64,000 nt of DNA from Hoeflea_A sp965228785. GTDB lineage: Bacteria > Pseudomonadota > Alphaproteobacteria > Rhizobiales > Rhizobiaceae. A program made the position numbers and the translations under genes. Below are positions 25,075 through 33,696 of this stretch, piece after piece. Under the pieces are notes generated by a model. The model worked only from the letters and a program-made list of their open reading frames with translations. It was not told the DNA's origin and made no database searches. Within the stretch, counting starts at the first letter, position 1, and each line of letters starts with the position of its first letter. The DNA lies in assembly GCA_965228785.1 (NCBI GenBank), contig CBDDIF010000002.1:1364001-1428000 (forward strand), given 5' to 3'.

Positions 25075-26955
25075 CTATGAAGAATTCGATTCAGTCAGGC
25101 TTCCACCACCAGCAGATGAGTCTTCCTGGCGTCGTTCATCATAGTAGGCCGCCAATACGGAAAAAGCTTCCTTGCGCGTAGCCTTGTCGGCGGCGATCAG
25201 GCCTTTGCGGTTATAGCCACGCTGGAAAACGTTCTGACGCCGCTCGCAGCGGAAGTCATAGAGGATCCAGGGCGTCATTCCGGCGACGAAGGGAATCGAG
25301 CGCAAAATGGAAATCTGCTTTCGGTAGACCTCCGTCATGTAGGCTTCGCTGAAAAGGCGTCGTTTCGGTCCGTGCTCTGTGATGTCCGCATCGGCTCCGG
25401 TCTCGGAAATGACCACCGGCTTGCCGGGATTGGAATTGCGGCCGATGGCGGCGAGGTCTTCGAAATCCTCCTCGTACCAGCCGTAATATTCGTTGATGCC
25501 GATGACGTCGATATGGTCGGCCAAGCGATCATCGATGCGCATCCTGGCGTGGTTGACCAGACAGGCCGCCGACGTCAACCGCGTCGGATCCGCGGCCTTG
25601 GCCGTCTCTGCCAGACGGCGCATGAAGTCGAGACGTGCATCGGTATCCGGGTTTTCGTTACCGACCGACCAGATGATGACGCTGGCGCGGTTCCGATCCC
25701 TTTTGATCAGCTCGAGCAATTGGTTCCGCGCATCCTGAAACGTGTCGGGATTGTCAAAGGCGATCGCCCAATAGACCGGAATTTCCTCCCACAGCAGAAA
25801 GCCTAGTTCATCGGCCAGTTGTGCAGCACGCTCGTGATGCGGGTAGTGGGCCAGACGGAGGAAATTGCAATTCAGGTCGCGCGCGTGCTCGAAGCGCCGT
25901 CGCAGATCCGCTTCATCGGTCAATTTGCCGTTCGCCGCATCGTCCTCGTGAACGGAAATGCCGCTCAGGAACAATGGCTTCCCGTTGAGATGAATGGCCT
26001 CTCCCACTCGATCGACCTGCCGGAAGCCGACGCGATCAGACACCCGGTCCGGACCGGCGGTGAATTCGACCTCGTAAAGTCTCGGATTGTCGGGCGACCA
26101 GAGTTCCGGGGCTGCTGAGATGACCGCTCTGCCCTTGCCCTGTCCGTCAAGTTCGATCGGCTCGTCGATGTCGAGTTCGGGAATTCGCAGCCGTGCTTCG
26201 ACCGGCTCGTTCGTTTCAACCTCCACCTCGACGGCGATGTTGGAATAGGCACCGTCCGGCACCAGATGAACGAACAGATCGCGAATGACGGTCGGCGGCG
26301 TTTCGAAGAGAGCGACCTCGCGATAGACACCACCGTAGTTGAACCAGTCGGTGTTGCGCATCGGAACCCGGTCGAGGGTGCGGGAGTTGTTGACGACCAG
26401 CATCAGCCAGTTGCGCCCAGCCTTCAATTGGTTCGTAAGCTCACAGAAGAATGGCGTCGATCCTCCATAGTGGTTGCCGAGAAACTCTCCGTTGAGGAAC
26501 ACCTTGCAGTCATACTGCGCAGCGCCGACCCGCAAAAATCGACGGCGACCGTTCCCGTCGCCCTGCATGTCCAGTGGTCGCGAATACCAGGCGCTGCCCT
26601 CGAAGAAGTACCACTTCTCCTTCAGCATCTGCCAACAGGAAGGCACCGGCACGGTCTCGCCCTCATGTGGGTCATAGTCCCACGGCTCGGCGCGCTCTTC
26701 GGCCGGCATTTTCTCCATGGCGTACCATTTTTGACGCAGCCCGGTGTCGAGCAGGTCGACACAAAAATTCCAATCGCCGTCAAGCGATTGTGCCGGCCGG
26801 CCGCCGATGAAGATCATGCCGTCGTGGTTCAAGTCTTGGCGATTGAACGGCCTGTCATAGGCCTCGTCATGGAGCGCTTGCAGCGCGTTTTCCGCAAGAT
26901 CTGAACGTTCCAGCAAGGTGACCTCCGAAGGGAAAAAGGGGTTGAATCTACCCAT
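25075..26955 (-). CDS. Glycoside hydrolase family 2, beta-glucuronidase-like
   Basis: 626 residues from ATG 26955; a TTG at 26979 is an alternative. Domain order is GH2: N-terminal sugar-binding jelly roll (YSRPLDM, GGSTPFFCELTNQL), immunoglobulin-like middle domain, then a TIM barrel. The acid/base is E434 in WSVGNENPD and the nucleophile E518 in VISETGAD. Near the C-terminus N582-R-K584-G forms the N-x-K motif that in beta-glucuronidases contacts the uronate carboxylate. No signal peptide, so it is cytoplasmic and acts on imported glycosides. It lies divergent from a cupin gene. A beta-galactosidase role is less likely because of the N-x-K motif. Confidence 0.85.
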   Translation of the reverse strand: MGRFNPFFPSEVTLLERSDLAENALQALHDEAYDRPFNRQDLNHDGMIFIGGRPAQSLDGDWNFCVDLLDTGLRQKWYAMEKMPAEERAEPWDYDPHEGETVPVPSCWQMLKEKWYFFEGSAWYSRPLDMQGDGNGRRRFLRVGAAQYDCKVFLNGEFLGNHYGGSTPFFCELTNQLKAGRNWLMLVVNNSRTLDRVPMRNTDWFNYGGVYREVALFETPPTVIRDLFVHLVPDGAYSNIAVEVEVETNEPVEARLRIPELDIDEPIELDGQGKGRAVISAAPELWSPDNPRLYEVEFTAGPDRVSDRVGFRQVDRVGEAIHLNGKPLFLSGISVHEDDAANGKLTDEADLRRRFEHARDLNCNFLRLAHYPHHERAAQLADELGFLLWEEIPVYWAIAFDNPDTFQDARNQLLELIKRDRNRASVIIWSVGNENPDTDARLDFMRRLAETAKAADPTRLTSAACLVNHARMRIDDRLADHIDVIGINEYYGWYEEDFEDLAAIGRNSNPGKPVVISETGADADITEHGPKRRLFSEAYMTEVYRKQISILRSIPFVAGMTPWILYDFRCERRQNVFQRGYNRKGLIAADKATRKEAFSVLAAYYDERRQEDSSAGGGSLTESNSS

Positions 26956-27101
26956 GACGAGGCCACCGGACGAAGTCAAATCGGTTGTTGGTCGTTTCCA
27001 GTCATCGGATCGTTTTTGCGCTTATCGGATAGACAACGCTGAAAGCACGCTGCATTCTTTAAGCTCAAAATATCCAGAGACCATACACAGGGAGGAGACG
27101 C

Positions 27102-27554
27102 ATGACTCAAGACCTCGAAAAGGGCATCACCCGCAAAGGTACGGGCCACGCCGACAAGGCCTGGAACATTCTTGGCCAGACCTACTATCCGAAGGCCTGT
27201 TGCGATTCGACCTTCGCATTCGAGACCAACTCGGAACCCGGTCAGTTCGTGCCGGTGCATGTGCATCCCACCCAGGACGAGTTCATTCTCGTCCAGGAAG
27301 GCGTGCTTGACCTCAAACTCGACGGCCAGTGGGTGAAGGCCGAGGCCGGAGACCTTGTGCGCATGCCGAGAGGCATTCCGCATGGCTATTTCAACAAATC
27401 CGACAAGCCGGCCCGTGCAATGTTCTGGGTGTCGCCGGCCCGCAAACTCGAAGAGCTCTTCAACAATCTCCACAATCTGGAAGATCCGGAAGAAGTGGTG
27501 AAGGTCTCGGCGCAACACGAAGTCGACTTCCTGCCGCCGGAAGCCAACGACTAG
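27102..27554 (+). CDS. Single-domain cupin protein
   Basis: 150 residues. The cupin motifs are PVHVHPTQDEFILVQEG (His-x-His...Glu, residues about 49-65) and GDLVRMPRGIPHGYFN (His near residue 95), so a metal site is likely. A strong GGGAGGAG ribosome site precedes the ATG at 27102. It is transcribed divergently from the GH2 gene and converges on the ECF41 sigma gene with only 6 bp between stops. It may be a small dioxygenase, isomerase or sugar-binding sensor; the function cannot be assigned. Confidence 0.82.
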   Translation: MTQDLEKGITRKGTGHADKAWNILGQTYYPKACCDSTFAFETNSEPGQFVPVHVHPTQDEFILVQEGVLDLKLDGQWVKAEAGDLVRMPRGIPHGYFNKSDKPARAMFWVSPARKLEELFNNLHNLEDPEEVVKVSAQHEVDFLPPEAND

Positions 27555-27560
27555 ACTAGA

Positions 27561-28433
27561 CTAATGAGCCAACCCGGCCAGTTTGTCGGGATTGCGAACC
27601 ACCAGAACCCGCTGGATGCGGCGGTCGACATCGATGTCAAGCCCGACCGCCGCATGGATCCCGTCGCCGACCGCGATGACAAAGCCGGGCAGTCCGCCGA
27701 CAGTCACGGCATCAATGCTGCCTCTTGACCAGTGCTTTCGCCAAAGACCGTCCAGGAAACGCGCCACGCGATCGCTTCCGCTGATAATATTGGTCGCCGA
27801 CAGTACCTTGCCACCGCCATCGGCCCACATCTCAACATCGCGGCTGAGCAGCGTCTCCAGCGAGGCCAGCTCGCCTGTCCGGATCGCCATCAGGAATTCG
27901 TCGAGAAGTTCAGCACCCGCCTCCTTGGGCGGCACCCAACGCTTACGTTCCTGGCGTGCATGGCGACGCCCACGCGCGACAAGTTGGCGGCAGGCTGTCT
28001 CGCTACGGCCCAGGATCTCGGCAATCCTGGCGTAGTCGTAGTCGAAAACCTCCCGCAGCAAAAAGGCGGCGCGTTCTGCAGGCGTCAGCCGTTCAAGCAC
28101 CAGCAGGAATGCCATCGAAAGGGTGTCGGCAAGTTCCGCTTCCGGTTCGACAACAGCGATCGGCTCGGGAAGCCAAGGGCCAACATAGTCGATGCGCTGA
28201 CGCTTTGCCGCCCGCAAGGAATCGATGGCCAGCCGCGTGCAGGTGCGCACCAGCCAGGCCTCGGCAACCCTGATCTTGCTCCGGTCGGCATTCTGCCAGC
28301 GCAGAAAGGTCTCCTGCACGATGTCGTCGGCTTCCGCCGCCGTTCCGAGCATCCGATAGGCGATGCCCCACAGGCGTTGCCGCGCCGCCTCGAACGGCGC
28401 GACTGGATCGTTGATCTTGATTGTTTCGCTCAT
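27561..28433 (-). CDS. ECF41-group RNA polymerase sigma factor with SnoaL-like extension
   Basis: 290 residues. Sigma-2 (residues about 15-80: LWGIAYRMLGTAAEADDIVQETFLRW) and sigma-4 (105-160) regions are followed by a SnoaL-like C-terminal domain (about 175-285) that in this group modulates activity in place of an anti-sigma factor. The diagnostic motifs are all present: WLPEP at 87-91 in the linker, DGGGK at 205-209 and NPDKL at 281-285. The start at 28433 fits 10 bp behind the upstream gene. It is co-transcribed with a carboxymuconolactone-decarboxylase-like gene, the standard ECF41 partner, behind an ECF41-type promoter. Confidence 0.93.
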   Translation of the reverse strand: MSETIKINDPVAPFEAARQRLWGIAYRMLGTAAEADDIVQETFLRWQNADRSKIRVAEAWLVRTCTRLAIDSLRAAKRQRIDYVGPWLPEPIAVVEPEAELADTLSMAFLLVLERLTPAERAAFLLREVFDYDYARIAEILGRSETACRQLVARGRRHARQERKRWVPPKEAGAELLDEFLMAIRTGELASLETLLSRDVEMWADGGGKVLSATNIISGSDRVARFLDGLWRKHWSRGSIDAVTVGGLPGFVIAVGDGIHAAVGLDIDVDRRIQRVLVVRNPDKLAGLAH

Positions 28434-28443
28434 GGGTTCCGGC

Positions 28444-28887
28444 TCAGGCGGCGAGAGATCCGTGGGCGGCGACACCCAAACGGTTCCAGGCATTGATCGC
28501 TGCGATGGTCATCGAAATCGCGGCAATTTCACCGGCATCGTAATGACTTTGCAGTTCGCCATAAAGCCGGTCGAGATCGGCACGGCTGTCATTGTCGGTC
28601 AAAGCCTCGGTCCAGGCGAGTGCCGCCCGTTCCGCATCGGAGTAGAGTTTTGTGTCGCGCCAAACGATCACCTGGTCGAGCCGAGCGTTGGCTTCACCGT
28701 CCTCGCGACCCTCCCGCGTGTGCATTTCGACGCAATAGGCACAGCCATTGATCTGCGATGCCCGGAGCTTGATCAGATGGTTGAGTTTCTTGTCCAGTGC
28801 GGACTCGGAAATCGCCTTTTCGACCGAAATCAGGCCCTGCACCAGTTCCGGTGCCGTCTTGTAGATGTTGAAGCGCATGTCGCTCAT
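28444..28887 (-). CDS. AhpD/carboxymuconolactone-decarboxylase-like peroxidase (ECF41 partner)
   Basis: 147 residues. The redox motif C49-A-Y-C52 with H56 (NGCAYCVEMHTREGRE) is the alkylhydroperoxidase AhpD core. Such proteins reduce peroxides or act as small carboxymuconolactone-decarboxylase-fold enzymes. ECF41 sigma genes are typically linked to one of three enzyme types (carboxymuconolactone decarboxylase, oxidoreductase, epimerase); this is the first type. The ATG at 28887 follows AAGGACA. It is the first gene of the two-gene operon and sits about 55 bp after a GTCACA/CGTC promoter. Confidence 0.9.
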   Translation of the reverse strand: MSDMRFNIYKTAPELVQGLISVEKAISESALDKKLNHLIKLRASQINGCAYCVEMHTREGREDGEANARLDQVIVWRDTKLYSDAERAALAWTEALTDNDSRADLDRLYGELQSHYDAGEIAAISMTIAAINAWNRLGVAAHGSLAA

Positions 28888-28941
28888 CTCTGATGTCCTT
28901 CTTGGTTTGTTGATGGGGGCATTTGGCCCACCTGAAACCAA

Positions 28942-28967
28942 GACGTGCGACAACATCCTTTTGTGAC
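28942..28967 (-). promoter_or_regulatory. ECF41-type promoter
   Basis: On the minus strand GTCACA, a 16-bp spacer and CGTC, matching the known ECF41 consensus (TGTCACA ... CGTC). It lies between the AMP-ligase stop (28990) and the AhpD-like start (28887), pointing at the AhpD/sigma operon. Autoregulation is the expected mode for this group. Confidence 0.72.
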
Positions 28968-28989
28968 TCGGGGCTCCAAAAAAAATCGT

Positions 28990-30414
28990 TCAGGCCCGCT
29001 TCAGCTTGTCCGACAGTGCGACATAGTCTGTTTTTGACCGGTGTCGCCGGTCGAGGGGAATTTCCTTTAGATAGCGAACGTCCGGCACCCCAAGCTCTTT
29101 TGCGGCGGACTTCCACTGATCGAGCTTTGCAGAATCGCCGGCGACGGCAAGAACCGGTTTATCGTCGACATTCGCCAGCGCCGACCTTTCCGCACCCGGC
29201 CAGAACCGCGCGGCCGTCTCGACCGCGAACGGATCGACGCCGCCGATGCGCGCATTGGTTCTCCCCAAAAGCCAAAGCCGTCCCTGTTCGTCGAATCGGC
29301 CGGCATCTCCGGTTCGGTGCCAGATGCGACCGTCGCGTTCCACTTTGGTCTCGGCGTTTTGCGCCGGATCGAGATAGGATTCATTGACATGTGCGCCGGC
29401 GACCCGGATCTCGCCATCCTCGATCCAGATGTCGACCGCATCCACCGGCTGCCCCGCCAGCAGGCCCTCACCCGTTTTCATACGATCCAGGTCGTCAGCG
29501 GAGATATCGGCGTAATCGAGATGGGCGATCGGCTCAGCTTCGGTCGATCCGTAAACCGCCACCAGTTTCAGACCGTGGCACAGGTTGGCCAACCGGTTGA
29601 GCGTGTCGGGAAAGACCGGACCGCCGCCGGTGAATATCGCGTGCAGCGACGGCAGTGTCGCGGCGTCACCAAGGGTTTCGCAGATGGCCGGCGGAACCAG
29701 AAGCCGGGTGATCCCGTATCGTTCGATCTGTGCATGAATGGTTTGCGCATCCACCTGATCATGCCGGGTCAACTTCCATTCCGGCAGAACCGCGGTGATC
29801 CCCAGCGCCAGGCAAACCAGCACGAAAACCGGAAAGGCGACCAGGTCGCGCTCGCCCTCCTGTCGCGGTTCCAGCATCGGTGCGATGGCATCGCATTGCG
29901 CCATCATGAATGCATGGCTGCGGGCGATTGCCTTCGGTGCGCCAGTCGAGCCGCTTGTAAACGAGATCAATGCGATATCAGCCGGGGAAACCATCATGTC
30001 TGGTGCCAGCCCCGGGTCCGCCCTTTGTGGCGAAACCCGCAGCTCCAGACGTAAGAGCTCCGGGATCACAAAACCCAGAATTCGATAGAGGCCGCTGGCC
30101 AGAAAGGCCTTCGGTCTGGTCGTGCGAGCAGCGTGGCGAAGCCCTTTCAAGCCCATGGCCGGTTCCGGAAAGACCACGGTCGCACCGACCCTCCAGATTG
30201 CAGCAAGACTGGCATAGAGCTCGATGCCGACCGGCATCGCCATCAACACGCGATCGCCCGGACCGATGCCGCGTGCGGCAAAGCCGGCAGCGAGGGATTT
30301 CGCCAGGACGTCAAGATCCTCGAAACTGATATCCCGGCCGCTTTTCTCGATGATCGCCGGTCGGGAGCCGAAACAGTCGACCGCATCGGCAAAGGCATCG
30401 AGAAGCGTCGTCAA
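28990..30414 (-). CDS. AMP-forming acyl-CoA/acyl-adenylate ligase
   Basis: 474 residues, shorter than typical acyl-CoA ligases (about 520-560). P-loop ISFTSGSTGAPKAIARSH near residue 150, AVYGSTEAEPIAHL near 290, the TGD motif in WHRTGDAGRFDEQGRLWLLGR, and a compact C-terminal domain ending RRHRSKTDYVALSDKLKRA with a candidate catalytic Lys. It activates a carboxylic acid, perhaps a fatty or isoprenoid acid. It is the last gene of a seven-gene operon and overlaps the GNAT-like gene by 4 nt. Ligases of this compact kind occur in lipid clusters such as olefin synthesis, but I cannot name the acid. Confidence 0.82.
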   Translation of the reverse strand: MTTLLDAFADAVDCFGSRPAIIEKSGRDISFEDLDVLAKSLAAGFAARGIGPGDRVLMAMPVGIELYASLAAIWRVGATVVFPEPAMGLKGLRHAARTTRPKAFLASGLYRILGFVIPELLRLELRVSPQRADPGLAPDMMVSPADIALISFTSGSTGAPKAIARSHAFMMAQCDAIAPMLEPRQEGERDLVAFPVFVLVCLALGITAVLPEWKLTRHDQVDAQTIHAQIERYGITRLLVPPAICETLGDAATLPSLHAIFTGGGPVFPDTLNRLANLCHGLKLVAVYGSTEAEPIAHLDYADISADDLDRMKTGEGLLAGQPVDAVDIWIEDGEIRVAGAHVNESYLDPAQNAETKVERDGRIWHRTGDAGRFDEQGRLWLLGRTNARIGGVDPFAVETAARFWPGAERSALANVDDKPVLAVAGDSAKLDQWKSAAKELGVPDVRYLKEIPLDRRHRSKTDYVALSDKLKRA

Positions 30415-31262
30415 AGCGTTTGCCCAAAAAGGGTGTAGCGGCGAAAAATCTCGGCCCCGTGCTGGGTGCTGCGCTCGCGCGAGATATTTGCGTCGCTCAT
30501 CAGCGCATGTACGGTTGTTTCGTAGCCCATATCGAGCGCGTTGCGGTGGAAGGCATCGGCGAGCAAATGACCGACGCCGCGCAATCCGCTGGCATAGGTC
30601 TTGAGGATGGCGGCGTCCGGATTTGGGCCCTGGCTATAGTCCGGGATTCCGAACAGAAAGCCGGTCAGTTGCCCGTCGGCGGTCCTCGCAAAGAAGATCA
30701 ACTCGCGTTTCAGGAACGGCACATAGGGCATGTAGAGGCCGAGAAAGGCTTCCCGTGTGATCGGCTTGTAGAACGCATTGCGGGCGAACCCTTCGACCGA
30801 GAAATCATAAACCTCGCCAAAGAAGTCCTCGGGTCGCTCGCCATCCCAGTTGATGATTTCAACACCGTCAGGAGCTTCCGGACGATCGCCTATGGCATCC
30901 GCGGTGGCAGTCCGCATAGACACGTAACCGCCAATGGCCTCGAACCCGGTCGCTTCAAGAACCACAACATCATGCTCGCCGCTAACCGGTTCCATCAGGA
31001 ACGTGGGCGAACCGTCGCTCTCTGTCACGGCCCGATAGGCATGCCAGGTATCGCCGTCCATAGGGCCAATCAGCGCTTCGAACCCATCCGCCGTCAGCAT
31101 GGCCTTGACCTTTGAAACCAGCTCTTTGCCGCCGGCGGTCGATTTGAGTTTCAGCTTGCCCAGGGAGGCGGTTCGCTTGCCGTCCCATGCCGGTGCGTTG
31201 CGATAGACAGCCAAGCTGGAGGTTCCGTCCGAGATCGTTTCGAAATCGGTGTCGCCCGTCAT
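30411..31262 (-). CDS. GNAT-like acyltransferase of unknown substrate
   Basis: 283 residues from ATG 31262, which overlaps the upstream stop. Not a standard short GNAT. The N-terminal ~110 residues (AVYRNAPAWDGKRTASLGKLKLKS) are of unknown type. The C-terminal half looks like a GNAT fold: ELIFFARTADGQLTGFLFGIPDY, then TYASGLRGVGHLLADAFHRNALDMGYETTVHALMSDANISR and a final RRYTLF. This suggests CoA-dependent transfer of an acyl group. It is bracketed by 4-nt overlaps with the polyprenol-kinase-like and AMP-ligase genes, so it probably takes the acyl group activated by that ligase. Confidence 0.72.
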   Translation of the reverse strand: MTGDTDFETISDGTSSLAVYRNAPAWDGKRTASLGKLKLKSTAGGKELVSKVKAMLTADGFEALIGPMDGDTWHAYRAVTESDGSPTFLMEPVSGEHDVVVLEATGFEAIGGYVSMRTATADAIGDRPEAPDGVEIINWDGERPEDFFGEVYDFSVEGFARNAFYKPITREAFLGLYMPYVPFLKRELIFFARTADGQLTGFLFGIPDYSQGPNPDAAILKTYASGLRGVGHLLADAFHRNALDMGYETTVHALMSDANISRERSTQHGAEIFRRYTLFGQTL

Positions 31263-32602
31263 GACACACCTCCTTGCCTGAAATGAAGATAGAGATAACT
31301 GGCAAGCGGAACCAGGGCTGCCACGATGGCAACCTTGGCATGCCGGCTGCTGCGATAAAAGGCCGGCAGCAGCAGAGCCGCCAGCGCGCACACCAGCAGG
31401 CTGATCACAATGAATGGCAAAATTGGCCCGTGCCAGCGGGATATTTCCGGATTGAAAGCGATGACACCGCTGACGATGGCCGAGAGACCGATCAACACGA
31501 TGGCCGCAGTACCGACCAGAACCCACACTGGTCGTCCTGCGACGGCAAGCACCAACAATTGTGCGATGATGCCGGCACAAATCAGTGCGTAGAAAGAGAT
31601 CGCCGTGCTGTCCAAGGCAAGACCGCCGAAGAAAGCGACGAAGGAAACCACGGCCAGCATGGCCAGCATGTCGAGGTCCGGGTGTCTGGCATTGCTCGGA
31701 TTGTGGCGGCGGGCGTAGGCTTGGGCGACGAGTGTCGACGCCGGCAATATGATGTTGACCGGTGCAACAACAGCCCCGATCATGAACAGAGCGGCCGTGT
31801 AGGCACGTGCCGTGTGAACGCTGATGTCGAGCAGCGCACCGCCATAGACCCGAAGAAGCGTGAAGGCGGCAAGGAAGCCAAGCGCCAGAAGCAACAGCAC
31901 CCAGGGTGCGCTCTCCATGTGAACGGCCAGGAGGAAAAGCACGCCCACGGGAACGAAGTAGTTGTCGAAACCGCGCCAGCTGTCCGCCTCCACCACCGTG
32001 CCAAAGGAGGCCGTGATCAACGACAGCAGAACGACATTGGCGCGCGGCACATCCGACAACAGCAGCAGCGCGACCATGGCCAGGATCCACGTCACCATGA
32101 AGAAGATGACCGATCCCTCGATGCTCTTCTGACCTTCCTCGATCGTATAGCGCATGCGTCCATAGCTTGAACCCGCCAAGGCGGCGGCCGCATCCGAAAG
32201 GGTCAGGACCGCGAGCGGCAGGACGTAGAGGACGGGTTCGGCTGCCTGACCGGAAAAGAAATAAAGCGTGGCGACAGCCGCCACCAGCATGAAGTCGCCC
32301 CAGGATTTGCGCTCGACTCCGTGAAGAGCCGCCCCTGCCCCGGCGGTGGCTATCGACGGAATCCGCAACACGGCCATCACCGCGACAGCCAGCGCCAGCA
32401 GACCGTAGACAAGCCAGGCCTCCGGCAGCAACCAGGGCAGCGAGATTGCGAAAAGTCCGGTCGCCACATGCACGGCCTTGCGCTGTATCTCGGCACTCCA
32501 TCCGTAACGGCGGCCGGCCAGGCGCACCAGCCACATGCCGACGACCAGAAGGCCGACAGCCAATGGCAGGAGCAGAACGGCAAGTGCCGGTGGGAGCGTC
32601 AA
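31259..32602 (-). CDS. Dolichol/phytol-kinase-like integral membrane protein
   Basis: 447 residues with about a dozen hydrophobic segments. It carries the CTP-dependent polyprenol-kinase pattern: RKAVHVATGLFAISLPWLL near residue 40, LTLSDAAAALAGSSYGR near 135 and YTIEEGQKSIEGSVIFF near 155. Relatives (VTE5, dolichol kinase, CDP-lipid synthases) transfer a phosphate or cytidylyl group to an isoprenoid alcohol or lipid. The C-terminal half (about residues 230-447) is an additional membrane block not seen in the short kinases. It lies in an operon with HMG-CoA reductase and UbiA, which supports an isoprenoid substrate. Confidence 0.8.
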   Translation of the reverse strand: MTLPPALAVLLLPLAVGLLVVGMWLVRLAGRRYGWSAEIQRKAVHVATGLFAISLPWLLPEAWLVYGLLALAVAVMAVLRIPSIATAGAGAALHGVERKSWGDFMLVAAVATLYFFSGQAAEPVLYVLPLAVLTLSDAAAALAGSSYGRMRYTIEEGQKSIEGSVIFFMVTWILAMVALLLLSDVPRANVVLLSLITASFGTVVEADSWRGFDNYFVPVGVLFLLAVHMESAPWVLLLLALGFLAAFTLLRVYGGALLDISVHTARAYTAALFMIGAVVAPVNIILPASTLVAQAYARRHNPSNARHPDLDMLAMLAVVSFVAFFGGLALDSTAISFYALICAGIIAQLLVLAVAGRPVWVLVGTAAIVLIGLSAIVSGVIAFNPEISRWHGPILPFIVISLLVCALAALLLPAFYRSSRHAKVAIVAALVPLASYLYLHFRQGGVS

Positions 32603-33696
32603 GGCAGCACCTCCTCCACGACGAAGTCGGAGTAGAAGAAGGCCTTGTCGACGGCCTTGCCGGCATTCTCGGCATCTTCCCGCGTCACGATCCGGTCGCG
32701 AAAGGCAGCGGGAACGCGACGTGGCGCCATCATGTTCCAGTACACGAGCCTGGCCGCCGGGTTCGAGGCTTCGAGTATCGATCGGTAAACCTGCTCGAAG
32801 ACTTCCAGCGACATGTATTCAAAAATGTCGGAGAGGTTGAACCCGTCGGCTTTGTCACCGGTCGAGATGAACGCCTCCAGCGACCCCTGACGAATGTCCA
32901 GTCGGTCGAGGCGATCCCGGATGGTGTCGAAATGCTCGGCGCGCCACGTCATCGGGAGATGATCGCCATGGCGGGCGTGCATGATCCAATAGAGATAAGG
33001 GTTGATCGACGGATCGCAGTCGACGGCCGCATGGCGAATGCGGCGCTGCACATGCGCGGCGGGAGACCCGTCGACATGGTCGAAAAATGCCTTGTCACGG
33101 CCCAACCGTCCCATGGCAAAGCGGGAGAAAAACATCGAGACCATGAGTTTCCAGCGCCAGTTGTTCCAGCGTCTGTCGAGAAACTCCTGCCGTTCCGGCT
33201 TCTGGCGCGGTTCAAAGATCGCATCGACCGTGGCGCGGGAATGCACGTAAGGCAGCACCCGGTTCTTGAACAGGCGGAAATAGCGTTCGAATTTTCCGCA
33301 GCCACCGGCGCCGTGTTCGATCACGTCACTTTCGCGCGCCTTCCAGAATGCTGCTGTGGCCTCGTTGCCACCCTTCAGCGCCGCCTCAAGCAGTTGAGCC
33401 CGCCTGTCAGAGGGGCGCGACCCCATCAGTTCGATGAGGCCCTGATGGTCGAGATTGCGGAAAGCACCGATACGCAGATTGAGGCACTCGATCTGGGCCT
33501 GTGACAGGTCGACAACCACGACACGTTGCGGATCGAGGGTCAGCATGGCCAGCGCGTTGTCTCCAGCCGAGCAAATGGAAACAAGCGTCGCACCCGGCGC
33601 AGTTCCCAGCGCATCGGTTAGAACGTCGGCATCCTCCCAAAGCTGGGCATAACGGATGTCGTCGAAATCAGCCTTGCCGGCTATCTGTGATGTCAT
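32599..33696 (-). CDS. DUF3419 / BtaA-like 3-amino-3-carboxypropyl transferase
   Basis: 365 residues from ATG 33696 (ATGA overlap with the upstream gene). SAM-binding Rossmann motif LVSICSAGDNALAMLTLDPQRVVVVDLSQAQIECLNLRI near residue 40, preceded by the family hallmark YAQLWEDADVL. BtaA transfers the 3-amino-3-carboxypropyl group of SAM to diacylglycerol in betaine-lipid synthesis. No BtaB-like N-methyltransferase is adjacent, so the product may stay as a homoserine-type ether or act on a different lipid. In this operon a prenylated acceptor is possible; that is inference. Confidence 0.83.
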   Translation of the reverse strand: MTSQIAGKADFDDIRYAQLWEDADVLTDALGTAPGATLVSICSAGDNALAMLTLDPQRVVVVDLSQAQIECLNLRIGAFRNLDHQGLIELMGSRPSDRRAQLLEAALKGGNEATAAFWKARESDVIEHGAGGCGKFERYFRLFKNRVLPYVHSRATVDAIFEPRQKPERQEFLDRRWNNWRWKLMVSMFFSRFAMGRLGRDKAFFDHVDGSPAAHVQRRIRHAAVDCDPSINPYLYWIMHARHGDHLPMTWRAEHFDTIRDRLDRLDIRQGSLEAFISTGDKADGFNLSDIFEYMSLEVFEQVYRSILEASNPAARLVYWNMMAPRRVPAAFRDRIVTREDAENAGKAVDKAFFYSDFVVEEVLP

